DNA of 64,000 bases from Corythucha ciliata (taxonomy: Eukaryota > Arthropoda > Insecta > Hemiptera > Tingidae): contig CM075943.1 of the NCBI GenBank assembly GCA_038030265.1, positions 19,778,001 to 19,842,000 on the forward strand, in the 5' to 3' direction. Under the pieces are notes generated by a model, which saw only the letters and a list, made by a program, of their open reading frames with translations, was not told the DNA's origin and searched no databases. Below, one piece after another: positions 37,182 through 49,249 of this stretch. Position numbers and translations under genes: made by a program. How positions within the stretch are numbered: the first letter of the stretch is position 1; every line of letters begins with the position of its first letter.

Positions 37182-37871
37182 ATGGGTCGGGGTTCATCGT
37201 TTCTGGAAAAGTCCAATCAGGAGAACGCCGGAACACTAGAGGTACGAAGGGTAGGCGTTATTGGCAGTATTGAGCCTTTCGTAGACGGTTCTGATTCGTT
37301 TGAGAACTGATTTCGAGCGTCTCGAAGCCTTCTTCGGACTGAACAAACTGTCGGACTCGGAAAAAGTCCGTCGTCCGTCGTTGTACAAAGTGCTCAAGAA
37401 CATAGTTGCTCCTCGAAAGCCGTCAGAGTTGTCGTTTGAGGAAGTCAGGTCAGCCCTTCGCTGTTACTTATGTCCGGCAATTTCACAAGTTGCCGAATTG
37501 TATAAATTTCATAAGTGTACCCAGCGTAAAACCTTGAAAGTGTTCAAGAGTACATCTTGGCGCGAGTACATCGGCGACAGTGCGCCGATTCGTGCAACTT
37601 TAAAGAGTTTCTTGACCGGGCTCTCCGAGATCAGCTCATAGTGGGCCTGTCGGACGAAAGAATCATCAAAAGGTTGATCGGAGAATCATCGTTGAAGTTT
37701 GAAGAAGCTTGCCAAATTGCTCTGAACATGGAAGCAATAGAAAAGGAAACCAGAGAATTGAAGGGTATCGAACAGTCTTCCAAAACATCAGGGTCAACAG
37801 AAGTATCCGAAAATAGCTGTTTTAGAGTAAATAGTTACCCGTCCACGAGACGTAAAGGGAACCTACTCTAA
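37182..37871 (+). pseudogene. Degraded gag of a Ty3/gypsy-like retrotransposon
   Basis: An ATG at 37182 opens a frame that hits TGA at 37308. The reading then continues in the +1 frame (about 37306-37590, RLEAFFGLNKL, then KNIVAPRKPSELSFEE) and returns to the first frame (KEFLDRALRDQLIVGLSDER, IGESSLKFEEACQIALNMEA) up to a stop at 37869. This wording is the usual capsid (retrotrans_gag) part of Ty3-type elements. Two compensating shifts and the loss of the zinc knuckle and pol show a dead fragment. I give no joined protein. It follows the putative LTR at 36366-37125. Confidence 0.75.
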
Positions 37872-37949
37872 CCAACCTGGTCTAATACATATTTTTTTAA
37901 GTTACTGCAGCACATTTCTCTAAAATTGAAATTAAAAATAGTAATTATA

Positions 37950-38818
37950 CAGGGTGGAAGGAGATAAGTGTGACAAAAAAAAAAAAAAAAATTGTTGAAA
38001 ATAGACATCATTTGCGACCGAAAACATCCTACCTATACCATGGTCCGAAATTCAAAGCCCTTCGAGATATGATTTTTCAAACGCTTTTTCATGGCTTTCT
38101 TACATTAATTTTTTTAACTAACTGCGAGAAAATCGCTTTCAATTTGCATTTTTGCAACTTTTGGTGATGGATTCGGAAATAGCACACTATTTCCTGTCAG
38201 GATTAGCCATTTGCGGTGGATATGAACTATTTTATGTGGCCTCAAATGCGGCTCTAATTCGTGCAAATCGGGGATTTTTTTTTTTCAAAAAAAGTCAGTC
38301 CCCGTTTGTCTAAAAACAAATCACAAAACTTGTTCAAATTTTTCAGGTCAAAACAAGCGATTTTGAAGAGAATAATCATTATTTTAAGTTATAAGGGCCT
38401 AAATAACAGAAATGTACCTTATTTTTCTTTATGATCTGTCTACGTTTTATTTTTCAAAATAAAACCCACCAATCACCTATGAAAAAACGTCCCAAAGCAT
38501 CAAACAATAATTTATTTTCATAATTAATTGATTTTCCAAAAAATGTAAAAAAAAGTACGATTCTTGGTTTGCCGCCCCCATATAAGCCATTTGCCTTTGA
38601 CTCATCAATGAAAAGAAGTGCCCCACCTCCCAGGTGTTCGTTTGGAAGCGACAAGTCACACTAGACTAAGAAAAGAGATATATGCAATTTAAAACGTTTG
38701 GAAAATCATATTTATCTCAGAAACAATTGAGTTTCGGGCTATGATGTATTGGCATTTTCGATTGCAAATAAGGTCTACTTTCATCCACAAAGTCCGTGCT
38801 TGATGCGGAACATCCTGC
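37950..38818. mobile_element. Possible non-autonomous DNA element with CAGGGTG ends
   Basis: Starts CAGGGTGGAAGGAGATAAGT at 37950 and ends near 38818 with the reverse complement of CAGGATGTTCCGCATCAAG, a short, imperfect inverted terminus. It directly follows the gag remnant. There is no coding capacity and no clean target duplication. The CAGGGTG start is common among arthropod DNA elements. Confidence 0.3.
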
Positions 38819-39116
38819 ATAAAAATGGTCAAGGGCCGAGACGAGTTTAGTCCGATCTCGTATTCCTAGATGTTTAAACCGCATCTACTGTATACATAAT
38901 GAAACAAAGTGATAATTACAATTTTTTAACAAGTTTGAGAGCAGAAGCCCCCCAGGGAAAAGTTAAAAACCTACGCCCTTTCATGAAAGCTTGTTCATAA
39001 TTGAATAAAGTAAGAATTGCAGAGGCATCTATCGGGATCGATTTTCCCAAAATGCTTCAGGACCGTGTCTTATCAAAAGCGACGCGACTTGTAATCCATA
39101 TGACTTTGGTTCGCAC

Positions 39117-39394
39117 CAAGGTGACTAAACTTTACTATAGGTGCCGCAGATTTCCCCCTGCCCAATGGTCGGGAGGGGTGGAGGCTGACGTCACCAGCAG
39201 TCCTTTGCTCCCGACTGCTCACCGTAGAGCAGCAGAGCAAGTTAATTTTGAAATTGAAGTTTATGATTTCTCAAAAATCACAACCCAATAACAATTAATA
39301 ACGTACTGGGTCTAGCGCAATGGCGGTTGGGACTGCTCGTGACGTAGGTGAAGGACAGTGATCTGCGGCACCTATAGAAAATTTAGGCACCTTG
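39117..39394. mobile_element. Mutator-like MITE with 9-bp target duplication
   Basis: Terminal inverted repeats of about 34 bases: left CAAGGTGACTAAACTTTACT, right (reverse-complemented) CAAGGTGCCTAAATTTTCTA, both continuing into ATAGGTGCCGCAGAT. An exact 9-bp duplication, GGTTCGCAC, flanks it at 39108-39116 and 39395-39403. A 9-bp duplication is characteristic of Mutator-like (MULE) elements; hAT would give 8. The 278-bp body is non-coding; the 96-residue frame that runs into it is incidental. Confidence 0.85.
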
Positions 39395-39429
39395 GGTTCG
39401 CACCATGAAAATACGTAGACCTAAACAGA

Positions 39430-40120
39430 TGATTCCCGCAGTTAAAATGGCCAAATCGAACAATCATGCGCAAAAAACAAACAAACAAAATTGACCATGT
39501 ATACGTAAAGGCTTGACGGACTGTTCGCGCCGAAAACCGGCTCAACTCACAGCAAAAGAAAAACGGCTGACAAGTCGCGCCTCAAAATGGCAAAACTGTC
39601 GATTAGCGCCTTTGTCAGTTAGCTTAACTGACTATTTTCTACAATAAAAATAACCAAAGCGGCGATTCCCGCTTCAGAAATGACTTTACGCGCCCTTCAA
39701 ATAAATAAACTGACGATTCATGCAGTGCCCCAATAATACCTAAACAACTCACGATCACAGCCCTGATAATGGTAAAATCGACCATTCGCGCTCCAAAAAC
39801 CGGTTTATAACTGACTGTCGCGCCCCAAAATGACAAATCATACGATTCACGACTCGGAACCGCATCAAATTGCTAATCAAACTATTTTAGCGTTAAAATT
39901 ATTTAGACGCTCACGCTCTAAAATTGGAAAATAATGGCTTTATTCGCCCAAAATATGACTAAATTGGCGATTCGCACCTTGAGGATGGCTAAACTAACGA
40001 TTTCGTGCCCTAAAAGGGACAAACTGGGTATTCACGACCTCAAAAATGTCAAACTGGCAATTCAATCTCTAAAGATGGTCTAACTATAGCTATTAGTGCC
40101 CTAAAGTACGTGCCCTAAGT
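39430..40120 (-). repeat. Family C array
   Basis: The + strand reads the reverse unit: AAAATGGCCAAATCGAAC near 39446, AAAATGGCAAAACTGTCGAT near 39586, CAAAATGACAAATCATACGATT near 39826, AAAGGGACAAACTGGGTATTC near 40014. Same core as the array at 4965-6535 but opposite strand. Confidence 0.75.
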
Positions 40121-40959
40121 ATGAGCCGGTCATTCGTTAGCCGTTTGCAGCTTTCGAACTGAAATATCCAATTTTCTTGCTCAAATAAGAGTTAAACAAG
40201 CTAGTTTTGTGCTCCTGGCGGTATTGTGGTGGAGGGCGTCGAATGATCGCTGTCACGCAGAGCTGAATCACTCAGTCAGTTTTGGGGAGACCCTCCCTAT
40301 AGTAGATCCATACTTGCATTCGATCACTCTTCTGATCGAAAATCCGTCACAAATTTCGGATTATCCGTGTCAATAAAGCCCAAGATGGGGCAGTTTCACT
40401 CAATTTTTAAATTTTAGAGCCATGTTTTCCATGTGCATAGTAATTTGTGCTGGATGGGGCTTGTAGGGGGGCTTGTAGGGTGTTTCGTGTTGATGGTTTC
40501 AGCTGATTTTGTCGGCTTCAGAAACGTCCCACGAGGTCTGTATGCATTGGGGCTCTTCTTTGGTCTTCATGGCCACCGTGTGCGGAGAAATTCGTGTGGC
40601 TTCTGTACACTGTGCTCGTATAAGAGGCCAACAAGCGGTGCGGCATCACAGTGAGAACCAATTTAACGGCTCGTCTGAACAGGAATTCGTCCCGATGTTA
40701 AAATTCTCCGGGTCAAGAAACCGGGCAAGATACGCCCGCGAGATAAATTTTGAGCCCATTTCGGTAAACTCGCCCAGAGACTGGACAATTTTAGAGTTAT
40801 TTTTTCAAAGTGTTTCGATTTGAACACGTCGTGGGTTTTGAGTCCCTCGAATACTGCTTTGTTGACCAATATAGCCGGTTTTCACAACAACGCCACTGAC
40901 TGGATACCAGCGCCCTTTAAATTTTCCAAAAGTGAGCGTTTTTTGTCATCCTTCGATTT
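40121..40959. other. Unique DNA with two copies of dispersed repeat X
   Basis: No gene recognised. Repeat X copy 3 is at 40664-40725, and a weaker relative lies at about 40331-40375 (GATCGAAAATCCG, then GGATTATCCGTGTCAATA). Open frames here have no recognisable domain. Confidence 0.35.
40664..40725 (+). repeat. Dispersed repeat X, copy 3
   Basis: CGGCTCGTCTGAAC at 40667-40680, then CCCGATGTTAAAATTCTCCG and GGGTCAAGAAACCGGG, parallel to copy 2 at 25848-25912. Confidence 0.55.
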
Positions 40960-41310
40960 TACGAATCGAGGATCTCACTCGCGCATTCGAGGTTTCCTAT
41001 AATAATCACCTGGAAACTGTGCCAAAGAGGTCCTTAATTTCGTGGTTTTTGCTCTTCAAAACTCTGATTTTTTGGAGTTTCACACTTAAAAACCAGTGGA
41101 CTTGGATCCTTCAAACCTTTTGGCTATTTTATACCTCAGTTTCCTTCATTTTTATTCCCTCAAACCCCCAATTTATGCTTTGGCTCTTTCTAAAAACAGT
41201 TCCGCTGGATTGGCTCGTTCGAAAAACAGATTTTGTTCTTCCAATAATCAAATTCCACGAATTCGGCTCATTAAAAAAACAAATTTTACGCGCGCCCTCT
41301 TGGTTTTTAA
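40960..41310 (+). repeat. Family A array
   Basis: Units TTAATTTCGTGGTTTTTGCTC (41034), TTCCGCTGGATTGGCTCGTT (41200), TTCCACGAATTCGGCTCATT (41252). The open frames (130 and 88 residues) are repeat readings. Confidence 0.65.
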
Positions 41311-41963
41311 AACCTCCTGTTTAGCGGATTTTCGCTTACGGCCGATGTGCGGGGTTGCATAATGGACTGACGATTTTGATGCGATTTCAGGCTTAATGTA
41401 AGCCAGAGTGGATGACCCCCTCTCATCACTGCCAATACCTGAGCCCTTAGTCACACGGTGACCGTAAAAGGGGGGCGAGCTTAAAAATTAAATTACGCAA
41501 ATCTAGCGTGTTTTTTTGTCCCATAAGACACGTATACTTCTAGCCAATTAATGAAAATTACTGCTAAAAGCATTACACGGGAGTGTCAAGGACGACCCCG
41601 CCCCTTCCCCCTCATCAGCGAACACATCGCTCATTAAGAATTGAAAGGGTGTTACACCTCAACCTTTTTTTTTTTTTTCTTTTCAACTATTTTTCACGCT
41701 CCGTTTTTCCTCTCCTATGGGTCTGTTCTAGTCAGAATTCGTGCCTCTGTTATTACGAGCTCACCTTTCGGTTATTACCGGCTTTATCGCTGTTTTCTAG
41801 GCGAACATTCAAGGAAAGTCCGTGATTTCGTGGTTGATTGGGTGGTGATGGTGGTGGGATGGGGGGTTGAAATGAAAGTAGACCGAGGGGAATAAGGGAA
41901 TTATTTTCCGATTGGGTCTATTTCGGATGCGCGCTTCAAAACAAAACCTAGAGGAATGTTTGA

Positions 41964-41994
<31 letters not shown>

Positions 41995-44900
41995 GGAGGT
42001 GGCGGCGCGGCAGCTCACGTGTCGTCAGTTAGACACGTGACCCACCGTGAATGTTGGTTGATAGGCGGCAATGTTTTTTAAAGACTCGTGCTAACGGAAT
42101 CCATCCACTCCCACCCGCCCAATACCACGCTATTATAAGCTTGAATAAGAGTCGACGATTTATTTTGAAAATAAAAAACCGTAACAAGCGCTTATAAACG
42201 AGCGGGTAAATGAAGTCCAAGGTCATCATCTTCGCTGCGGGGTTGAAATACTTCCGTCTCTCACGTCGTGTAGTCGCGCGAGCTTCTCAAATCACAGTCT
42301 CAAGGTCATAAAAGTACAATCGCGTGTGTGATGTGAGAAAAGCTCGCGGAGTAGCTTTTTTTTTGCCACTGAACCGTTGCCTATGAACCCGCTAGGTCCT
42401 TCATCATCACCCCCCTCACCCCTCAACACCATTAATTCCATTAAAAAAAATAGGCTGACTCATTTATACGCGCGCATTTACCTGCAGACCCATATAGCTT
42501 TTTAAACGCCCCTTTTTTCTCAAATCTGAAGATTTTCTGGAACTAAAACTAAATTATAGCGGACGGCAACCGTTAGCTTTCCCTGTAATTCATCCCCCTC
42601 TCCACTCGTCTAAGTACATTAGTGATGTTGCGGGGTAATTTTAATATTATTACTTATGTTCCCGCACTTTCGGTCCATTAAAAAAGCTCGCCGTTTGCCT
42701 TCCATAAGGGTGCGAACTAATGTGTTTTTTCTCCCAGCAATTTATACCATCAATATTTGATTTCAGGGTCTATTTAAGTTTTACGCCTCAATAATTTCTC
42801 TCGCCAATATTTCCAGGATTTATAGCTTTACTAGTGGCCTAGAATCCTCTAGGCAGCTGCGCGAAAAGGCCAGCACTGGTTAAACCTTCAAATTAACTAC
42901 TCCGTTCGCACGGGGACGAAAGGGTCGTTTGAAGCTCCAATTTCAACCCTATTCTCCTATACTGTATAAATAATACCGATGGTGGGCGGGAGGGGAAGAG
43001 CGTAAAGAATTAAACGCTTCTAGAGCCTTCAAAGGCTAAGATTTTTCTCTCCTATATACCCTTTTAATAACTCTTCCCGTTCCATCCTAGCACTTCCAAA
43101 CAGGGAAGTTTCTTCTCTCAATTACTTTTCTCTTCGAAGGCACCGGAGAGACCAGTTTCTCACGACTCCTACTTTATTCTTTTTCTTCTTCTTCTTTTTA
43201 AAGGAGGAGAATATCTCTTCCCATAGACCCGCGGCGTATAATACCGCGGTGGTGGCGTATGGCCAACGGTAAAATAAATAGATGAGAAGGTGGGCAGGCA
43301 GGACGGTAAGAAGAGAGGAAGAAGAAGAAACCTGGTGTGCGCCACCTTGATTGGTGTATTGGAAACGAAAATAAGGGCCTGACTGGGTTGTATGGTGAGC
43401 ATAATAATAGTGTGCCGGAGCATCAGTGTGAACAAAAAGGAAAGCTTTCGGGGCATGTGAAGAATACACAAGGAAACTCATTAAGTGCCTCATCCACATT
43501 GAATTATACTGGCGGGCATTAACAACAGAGGGCTGCGATAAATTTCGAGGGGTGAGAGGGAGCCGTAAAGAAAAACGGTTCCAAAATACACGAATGTTCA
43601 ACGATCCAAGTGTAGTTCTAAACGTTATTGTACTTTTTTTAAGAAGCCAATTTGTCCACTGGTTTGTTACGTATGCGTTCCCAAGGGGTGGCCGATTCAA
43701 GAATACCGGTTTTTTTCTGCCTCTGTGTTCGTGTATACGAGTTTTCTCAAATAAAGATCCAATCACCTATTGACCCTTCTCACACTGGTCAACCGTCCTC
43801 CTGTAACCGGGGTCCTGTTTTTTTTTTTTTTTTTTCTAAAAAAAGAAAGCGGTGATAGCTGGAGAGGGTGAGGGGGGGGTCAAAACAATGAACAATCCGC
43901 ATTTTTCAATCCTAGAAACCTATGAAACCGGACGATGGGTCCCGCCAAGGGAAAAACCTGCTGGCAGGACTTGTCCCACTTGTAGGGAAGGTGAAGATGG
44001 GTATCGTCTTTTCTCTCTCTCGTCGGGCGTGAATGTTCAATAAGGATGAGTAGTGGAGTAGGCCATAAACGTTTCTTATACCTTTGGCTTTAAAAAAAAG
44101 ACCGTTAACCGGGTGCATTTCACCTGCCTTTTTTGCGAATGTTTTCTTATACGAGCTGTATAGAAGCTGGGAACAAGGAGGAATAAAACGATTTTTTTTT
44201 TTTTGCAGACCGCAAGCTCATGTATTATTACAACTGAAATCTCTGAGTGACCTACTGTTTTTCCCCTACCTTTTTGTCTCTCCTGAGGATGCATTTCTCA
44301 CGCAAATTAATCACGCGAAAACGGCGACTAAAAGAGGCAGACGAAAAAAATGATCTAGCCGGAGGCAGTCAGACCCTCGCCAGTGAAAGTTAACAGCCTG
44401 AACCCCCGCCACCAATGTACACTACCAAACACAGATTGAACGGCTCCTTTAGTGATTGTAGTATGAATGGAGGGGGGGGGGGAGATTTAAAAAAGAAAAA
44501 TGAAATATAAGATCGTGCGTGTGAACTAATGGCTGGGCCACCCCTCGACCCCTCGAGGGAAGGCGGTAACGTTTGCCGGCCATCAAGAGCGATTTATTTC
44601 ACCGATTTTTCATTTTATAATATAGCTCCGCTATAAAATTATGCTGCTGCTACACGGGGATCCTAGACTTCCGGATTTTCAAAACTGAACGCTTTTAAAA
44701 CGATTAGAAAAATGAGAATTATTACTCGTATTTTACTCGAGAATTTCGCTCGGCCTTTGTATGTACCCTCTCTCACGTTTCTGAAACGATCCGAGCTCTA
44801 GCCGGTTGTCCATCGTAAAAAAAAAGTGATTCCAACTTGAAAGCCGACTTTTCATTCAAGGAAATACCCGTGTTCCCCCTTCCAAAAATACCCGTATCCC

Positions 44901-46289
44901 CACCCCATAATCTCCGTACAAACTGACTTTACGGCCACTAAAGTAAGAAATCAAGCACTGTTTCGCCTAAAATCGTCAACTTAATATATTTAAGACGAAT
45001 TGGGCCCACAAAACTCGTTGTTTGCCCTCTCAGATACTATATTTGAGCCCAGAAAATAAAATCTGTGCAAAAAAGAAAAAAAACAAAAAAAAAAAACAAA
45101 AAACAAAAAAAAACAAGCTAATTAAATTATTATAGCATCGCTTTCTTTATTAATATTTAAACCTATAATTCTTTTCTTATTTGAGGCCACGGAAACGTTT
45201 TTTTTGTCCGAAAAATCTGACAAATTCTTCAAACAATCTGGATTTACAGCCAAATACTAAAAAAGAATTCCTAAAACCCGAGTTTTCACCCGATCCTGTC
45301 TACGTAGTCAAAAATCCTCCTCGCTTACTTACCTTCGTAGTTCCTACCAGAACAGACTCTTCCCACCAACCAAATTAGTTCGGAGCACAGCACCGGAGTC
45401 GAGAAACTTAAACCCATGTGCCAGGCACTTGATAAAGGAAAAGTACCCGCGATGTTGTGTTTTGACAGGAGCCGACCCTTATAATTCAGTTTGTCTGATT
45501 GTACCCACCACATGAAGGGTAATTTCGTCCTGAAAACTATGACTATTCCATCAAGGGATTCCCCCGCATCAACCCCCCACACCACCAGTGGTGGATCCAA
45601 GGGGGGCACAGGGGCCATGGCCCCCCTTGAAGTCGAAGTCACTTGTGCAAATAAATCATTAAAACTGCCTCCAAAATCCCATCGAGTCAAATTTTAGGGT
45701 CATTTTCTCAGTTCCTCGACTGAGAAACACGTGATTCATGAGTCCCCTGAGCCGTGCTCAACCAAGAAATACAGGCGGTTCCAGGTTGAGCCAGGGTGGC
45801 TCTTGAACGGTCCAGAAATAAATGTTTCGCGACATGGTCGCTCGTATAGTACGAGCGCTCGTTAAAAAACAAACCCACCCCGAATGTAAGGTTGCCACCA
45901 TCTTGTCTTAAAAAGCCTCGGTGAGGCAAGACACCTGAGATGCCCAGCGAGTTCCATGTGCATCAGGGCTCTTCTTTGGACTTCAGCGCTGTCCGTGGGA
46001 AAGTTCGTGCGCTAATTTAAAACGAAGGTAACAAAGTGAGAGCCCTTTCATGGAATCTTCCTATCCAAAATTCATCTCAACTTTTGGATTCCCCTTGTGG
46101 AGAATCTCAAAATATTGGTAAGGCTGGATCTTCACAGTGGTTTGAGCTTTCTGTGGCTTCGCTGTGGTTCGACCTTTTTTTGTGTTTGGCAGGAGTGATC
46201 AGTTGCCCTCCCTTAGACTTTGAAGCGCAGACTTAGTGGGGCAGCTGACCACTCCCAGATACCTCCAATAAGTAAAAATCCGTCAGAAT
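41311..46289. other. Unique intron 2 DNA
   Basis: About 5 kb without a recognised gene. Holds an A28 run at 41963-41990, T18 at 43818-43835, G11 at 44472-44482, an A/C-rich patch at 45062-45117, and a C/G-rich hairpin at 45598-45629. A 214-codon open frame on the minus strand (43122-43766) is the longest here apart from the LINE, but its translation shows no domain and contains a Lys run from a T-rich tract, so I leave it as a finding. Confidence 0.4.
45587..45629. mobile_element. Possible DNA-transposon terminus (CAGTGGTGGATCC)
   Basis: CAGTGGTGGATCCAAGGGGG followed by a GC-rich hairpin (CAAGGGGGG at 45598 pairing with CCCCCCTTG ending at 45629). Ends of this form are frequent in arthropod hAT-type elements. 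The other end was not found. Confidence 0.3.
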
Positions 46290-46870
46290 CGTCACATTTT
46301 GTACAGCAAAAATGTTTGCAGGTACGGCTCAGTAATAAACCAATTTTCTCGATTTCACCCTATTTCCAGCACCAATTTTGTGCTTTTTTTGTGCAGACCC
46401 CACAAATTTCGTGGGGTGAACTAATTTAAAAGCCACTTTCGTGGTTTTTGTGATTTTCCCTGATTTCTCTTGCCGAAAAATCAGCTATTTTCCTGTACCT
46501 CGCTCACTGAAAAATACGTTTCTCAGATTTTACTCTCTAATAACCGATTTTGTGCATATTTTCACGTGTCGAGTTCATTAAGAAATGAATATCACCTACA
46601 CATTTAGTCGCAGCTGACAAACCAATTTCACGTGGTAGCTCAATTAAGAGACCGTATTTGCTGATTTTGTCGCACTTTAAAACCGTTTTCACAGGATTGA
46701 CTCACTAAAAATCCATTTCTCGAAAATGCCTAATTTCGCGGAATTTTCTCTCAAAATAAAAATATTTCCCGAATCCGCTGCACTGTAACATAAATTCATC
46801 GGATTTTGCTCACTGAAAGCCAATTTAGGGGATTTTTTAGCGCCAGTAAACCAATTTCGCCGGGCGGCCC
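46290..46870 (+). repeat. Family A array, direct-orientation block
   Basis: Units CAAATTTCGTGGGGTGAACT (46403), TTTCACAGGATTGACTCACT (46685), TTTCATCGGATTTTGCTCACT-like units near 46800, and AATTTCGCCGGGCGGCCC (46853). Confidence 0.65.
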
Positions 46871-47290
46871 AAATCAGATTGGTCTCTAAATTGGGCCACT
46901 CAGCGAAATATTGGTTTGCCGGCAATGAAAATCCCCCAAAATTGCTTTTTCAGTTAGCAAAATCCGAGAAATTTATGCGCGAAATGCCACACCAAGGTCA
47001 CAATTTACGCGAAACGTCATATGGGTGGGAGAAAAACTGTTTCGAAACGGCTGTGGCACACCGAGGGGAAAACTTACGCTAAATGCCCCCATTTTGTGGG
47101 CAAAATGCAACATCGAGGGACACACTCACGTTCAACTCCCAAATTGTATGAGGAATTGTCTATTTCATAAAAATTACCATGGAAAACTGTGTTGTTATTA
47201 TGAAGAAATTGTCCATTAGTAACCGAAAATGGAAAATAATTCACGGGAAACTCAGCAATGGAGACGAAATTTATTTTTAAAAAGCTCCAA
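46871..47290 (-). repeat. Family A array, reverse-orientation block
   Basis: From about 46890 the units read GGGCCACTCAGCGAAATATT, AGCAAAATCCGAGAAATTT (46956), and GGAAACTCAGCAATGGAGACG (47250): the opposite direction to the block on the left, meeting it near 46870. Confidence 0.55.
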
Positions 47291-47589
47291 TTTTAGAACG
47301 AAACCTCTCACCCAGGCCAATATTTAAGCGTAAGGCCTTTTACATACCACAGTGGAACTTCAACCACCGTCAAGTGTTCCTTTTTTTCTCTTGCCTTCAC
47401 CTTTCTTGATGTTCGGAATCCAGGCCCCCAAGGAAAGCATGGCCCGGGGGTCACAGACCCAGTGCCTCTTCCGCTATTGACAGGCCTGCGTATACCCCCC
47501 CCCCCCACCAACCAATGCGGCGGTACCGCAGCTTCAAAAAACCCAAATGTGCACCGGGCCTCAACCGGGAGATATTTTGCCGGTTCTGA
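47291..47589. other. Unique spacer with C run
   Basis: No gene seen. C-rich with C12 at 47495-47506; separates two family A blocks. Confidence 0.4.
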
Positions 47590-48025
47590 CCTTCTGGCTC
47601 ATTCCTGCAAAAATGAAATGTCACTGGATTGGCCCATTCAAAAAGTGATTTCGTGGAGTACGTGGAGCTCATTCAACTCAAATTTAGCGATGAATCACCA
47701 AAATATGCAAGTTTGGACGACTCAAAAAACCAATTTGGTGCGGCTGGTCTCATCAAAAAGGGAATTTTGTGGAGTTATGGCTTTTACAAAAAAAGTCACA
47801 CACGCATAATTTCTCGATGCTGACGAATTCGAAAAGCCATTTTTTAGTGTTGGCTCATTTTAAAGAGGAATTTGACGGGATGGGAAAATTCATAACCAAT
47901 TTCGCGCGGTTAGCAGCAAAAATGAAAAAATTGAATATTAAAAAAAAAATATTTTGCTTAGTAAAAAAAACAATTTTGTAGGTTTCTCTGCATCAAAAAC
48001 AATATTTTGCAATTATTTTAACCAT
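47590..48025 (+). repeat. Family A array
   Basis: Units TGTCACTGGATTGGCCCATT (47620), TTTCGTGGAGTACGTGGAGCTC-like unit near 47650, TTTTGTGGAGTTATGGCTTT (47764), TTTGTAGGTTTCTCTGCATC (47975). Confidence 0.65.
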
Positions 48026-48029
48026 TCAG

Positions 48030-48152
48030 AAGCAATGGCCCCGTTGTAAAACTCAAAAAATTGGTCAGCACTTGATGAGATTTTGTTTTCAACACATGTA
48101 ACATAAGAGGGAAGGATTAATCGTGTTATAGTTTTACAACGGATCCATTGTA
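48030..48152. mobile_element. Small inverted-repeat element (mariner-type ends?)
   Basis: The left end AAGCAATGGCCCCGTTGTAA and the reverse-complemented right end ACAATGGATCCGTTGTAAAA agree over about 20 bases (shared CCGTTGTAAAACT). Length about 123 bp, non-coding, located between family A units. No secure target duplication. Confidence 0.55.
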
Positions 48153-48154
48153 TA

Positions 48155-48240
48155 TGGCTCTCTCAAATAACTAAATCTCGCTGGGTTGACTCATTAAAAA
48201 AATTAATTTCACGGATTTAGCACCTTCATACCCCAAATTC
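48155..48240 (+). repeat. Family A remnant
   Basis: AAATCTCGCTGGGTTGACTC (48172) and TTTCACGGATTTAGCACCTT (48206) after the small element. Confidence 0.5.
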
Positions 48241-48469
48241 CGTGGGTAGCGTGCCTGCTGGCTGCACCCAATTTCGACTGTTTGTACTTCCATACGCTGA
48301 AGATGGCGAGCAGCCGAAAACGTTTTTTTTTTCGACGCACCTCAACGATTGAAGACTGATAACATATCGAACGCACCACCGCGTAACGTATCATGTATTT
48401 TGTCGTGTTTGAAAGGCTAAACGAAGGTTGCAAAGGAGCCAAAAATGTTGCTTCTAAGAAGACGAGGTT

Positions 48470-48865
48470 TTCTCAATTCTAGCCGTAAATGCGATTTTTG
48501 CATTTTTCCTCATCTTCAACGTGATAATTCACGATTTTTCTTAATTTCAGCCACGAATTAGCGCTTTTGGCTCAATTTCAGCCACAAATTAACGTTTTTC
48601 GTGTAATAGCAGCTAAATAGCCATTTTTCCTTATTTCACATTCAACTGAACTGTTTTTCTAAGCCTTTTCTACTCTTTATCTGTGAATTAGCATGCTTTC
48701 TCTATTTTGTCCCCCCCCCCTTTTTAGCCCCCTTATACCACCTCCACCATTGACACCTTCGTGAATTGGCGTTTTTATTCATTTACTCAGTGAATGAGCC
48801 ATTTTCATCAATTTACTGAGCCCTAATTTCCTAATTTTAGTAGCTAATTAGAGTTTTCCCCCAAT
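48470..48865 (+). repeat. Family B array
   Basis: Units TTTCAGCCACGAATTAGCGC (48544), TTTCAGCCACAAATTAACG (48576), CTGTGAATTAGCATGC (48679), and CGTGAATTGGCGTTTTTATT near 48761. It contains a C10 run at about 48710-48720. Confidence 0.7.
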
Positions 48866-48869
48866 TTTA

Positions 48870-48952
48870 TCCAGAGGCCCGGGGCCCCTGATTGGCCATG
48901 GCCGGGGCCCCTAGGAAGCTGTCTAATCTGCCAAGGCATAAATACGGCCCTG
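48870..48952 (-). mobile_element. hAT-like transposon end
   Basis: On the minus strand the sequence begins CAGGGCCGTATTTATGCCTT at 48952 and continues into a GGGGCCCC-rich hairpin-prone stretch. CAGGGCCG-type starts followed by such GC palindromes are typical of hAT element termini. Only one end is visible. Confidence 0.4.
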
Positions 48953-49018
48953 AATATACTATTGCTTGTTTGGCTCAGTCGGAAAGCTAATTTGGTGAAC
49001 CCACATTTTTCAAAATAA

Positions 49019-49143
49019 GAAATTTCGATGGGAAGATCGTTTTTTAATTTGAACACATACAGCCGCGTAGTTTTTGGTTTTTAGGATGTATGCACGCCGC
49101 TGTATGTGCTCAAATTAAAAAACGATTTTTCCATTAAGATTTC
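49019..49143. mobile_element. Foldback element with 49-bp arms
   Basis: The left arm (49019-49067) contains ATCGTTTTTTAATTTGAACA and CATACAGCCGCG. The right arm (49095-49143), reverse-complemented, contains ATCGTTTTTTAATTTGAGCA and CATACAGCGGCG. The spacer is about 27 bases. It sits between family A remnants. Confidence 0.8.
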
Positions 49144-49249
49144 AGAACAGTCAAATCAACAAAACAAAGATTAACGATTGAAGAAATTTCGAGAAATTGG
49201 CCCATTGAAAACCAATTTTGCTGGAAACCAATGACTGGAAGTCACATCG

